This document shows, in pieces, positions 5,853-6,181 of a stretch of DNA of 6,181 nt (positions are counted from its first letter, which is position 1; every line of letters begins with the position of its first letter). The notes under the pieces were generated by a model. That model saw only the letters and a list, made by a program, of their open reading frames with translations. It searched no databases and had not been told where the DNA came from. The position numbers were made by a program, and so were the translations under genes. The stretch is from NCBI GenBank assembly GCA_937904535.1, contig CALELC010000139.1:1-6181 (forward strand), written 5' to 3'. The DNA comes from an uncultured Planctomycetaceae bacterium (GTDB taxonomy: Bacteria > Planctomycetota > Planctomycetia > Pirellulales > Pirellulaceae).

Positions 5853-6181
5853 ATGTTGATGCGCGTCGGTACTCCAATCGCCAATGTCCGCTACGTGAAG
5901 GTGCTGCGAGCACTGGCGGTTGCCGTGGTGCTGCTCCTACCTGCAGGCACCCAGGCCGAAGGCGATTTGGCCGACGTGATCGAACGCGCCGAGCGGTCCG
6001 TGGTGCGGTTCGACGTCAAATCGGGAACCGATAGTTGGTTAGGCAGCGGGTTTGTGATCGAGCCGTCCGGCGTGATCATGACCAACCACCACGTAATCGC
6101 CGGGGCGACCGAGGCCAAAGTCACCTTTCAAGACGGCAACTCTTATAGCGTCGTGGGCACGCGTTTGCTCGATGCCGCTCA
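5853..6181 (+). CDS. HtrA/Deg-type trypsin-like serine protease, N-terminal part (cut by window edge)
   Basis: The first 109 codons of an open frame that runs off the right edge are present. Residues 1-35 are a signal peptide: basic RYVKVLR, hydrophobic LAVAVVLLLPAG, cleavage after TQA. The mature start (EGDLADVIERAERSVVRFDV) is the usual HtrA N-terminal beta-strand region. GSGFVIEPSGVIMTNHHV (64-81) is the hallmark trypsin-like segment with the catalytic His at residue 80. The following VTFQDGNSYSVVGTRLLDAA leads up to where the catalytic Asp should be, just beyond the edge; the Ser and any PDZ domain are also outside. It would act in the periplasm on misfolded or specific envelope proteins. 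The start is supported by GAAAGGT nine bases upstream and a promoter at 5754-5782. Whether it is a full DegP/DegS type or a lone protease domain cannot be seen. Confidence 0.9.
   Translation, partial: MLMRVGTPIANVRYVKVLRALAVAVVLLLPAGTQAEGDLADVIERAERSVVRFDVKSGTDSWLGSGFVIEPSGVIMTNHHVIAGATEAKVTFQDGNSYSVVGTRLLDAA

Noticed and set aside
5428..5859. 143-codon plus-strand open frame spanning the spacer after the cyclase
   Set aside because: It overlaps the end of the cyclase and the start of the protease in other frames. It is Arg/Asn/Cys-rich and includes the tandem repeat as NRTGP copies, with no motif.

Overview
The window looks like chromosomal DNA from a planctomycete, most likely of the Pirellula/Rhodopirellula type. 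This is an inference from three things: an exported DUF1571-family protein, which is a family typical of planctomycetes; long loosely packed spacers between single genes; and moderately GC-rich codon use. I saw no rRNA, tRNA, insertion sequence, integrase, CRISPR array or defence module.

Layout. Positions 1-352 hold no gene I can support. A DUF1571 exported protein runs 353-1234 (+). It converges on a 182-residue all-helical protein of unknown function at 1315-1863 (-), with a short hairpin between the two ends. A divergent spacer (1864-2303) follows, carrying a perfect Shine-Dalgarno and a possible ECF-type promoter for the minus-strand gene. Next is 2304-4340 (+), a secreted 678-residue protein with about 300 residues of low-complexity Pro/Ala/Thr/Ser sequence followed by a compact helical domain that may be an alpha/alpha toroid. 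After a 174-base spacer comes 4515-5459 (+), a diadenylate cyclase (DAC/DisA_N domain) whose N-terminal domain resembles that of the archaeal DacZ/CdaZ class. A 393-base spacer with a 15-bp tandem repeat, a 12-bp palindrome and a good sigma70-like promoter leads into a trypsin-like HtrA/Deg protease that starts at 5853 and runs off the right edge.

How the genes relate. Each gene appears to be its own transcription unit, and no spacing suggests translational coupling. Three of the five products (DUF1571 protein, toroid-like protein, HtrA protease) carry export signals, so much of the window serves the cell envelope. The diadenylate cyclase would make c-di-AMP, a second messenger linked in other bacteria to envelope and osmotic homeostasis. 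A functional link to its exported neighbours is only a guess. The item most worth following is the cyclase: its DGA motif is intact, but the RHR motif reads RHW and the usual SEETG-like segment reads SQSTG. I did not find a convincing new multi-gene system.
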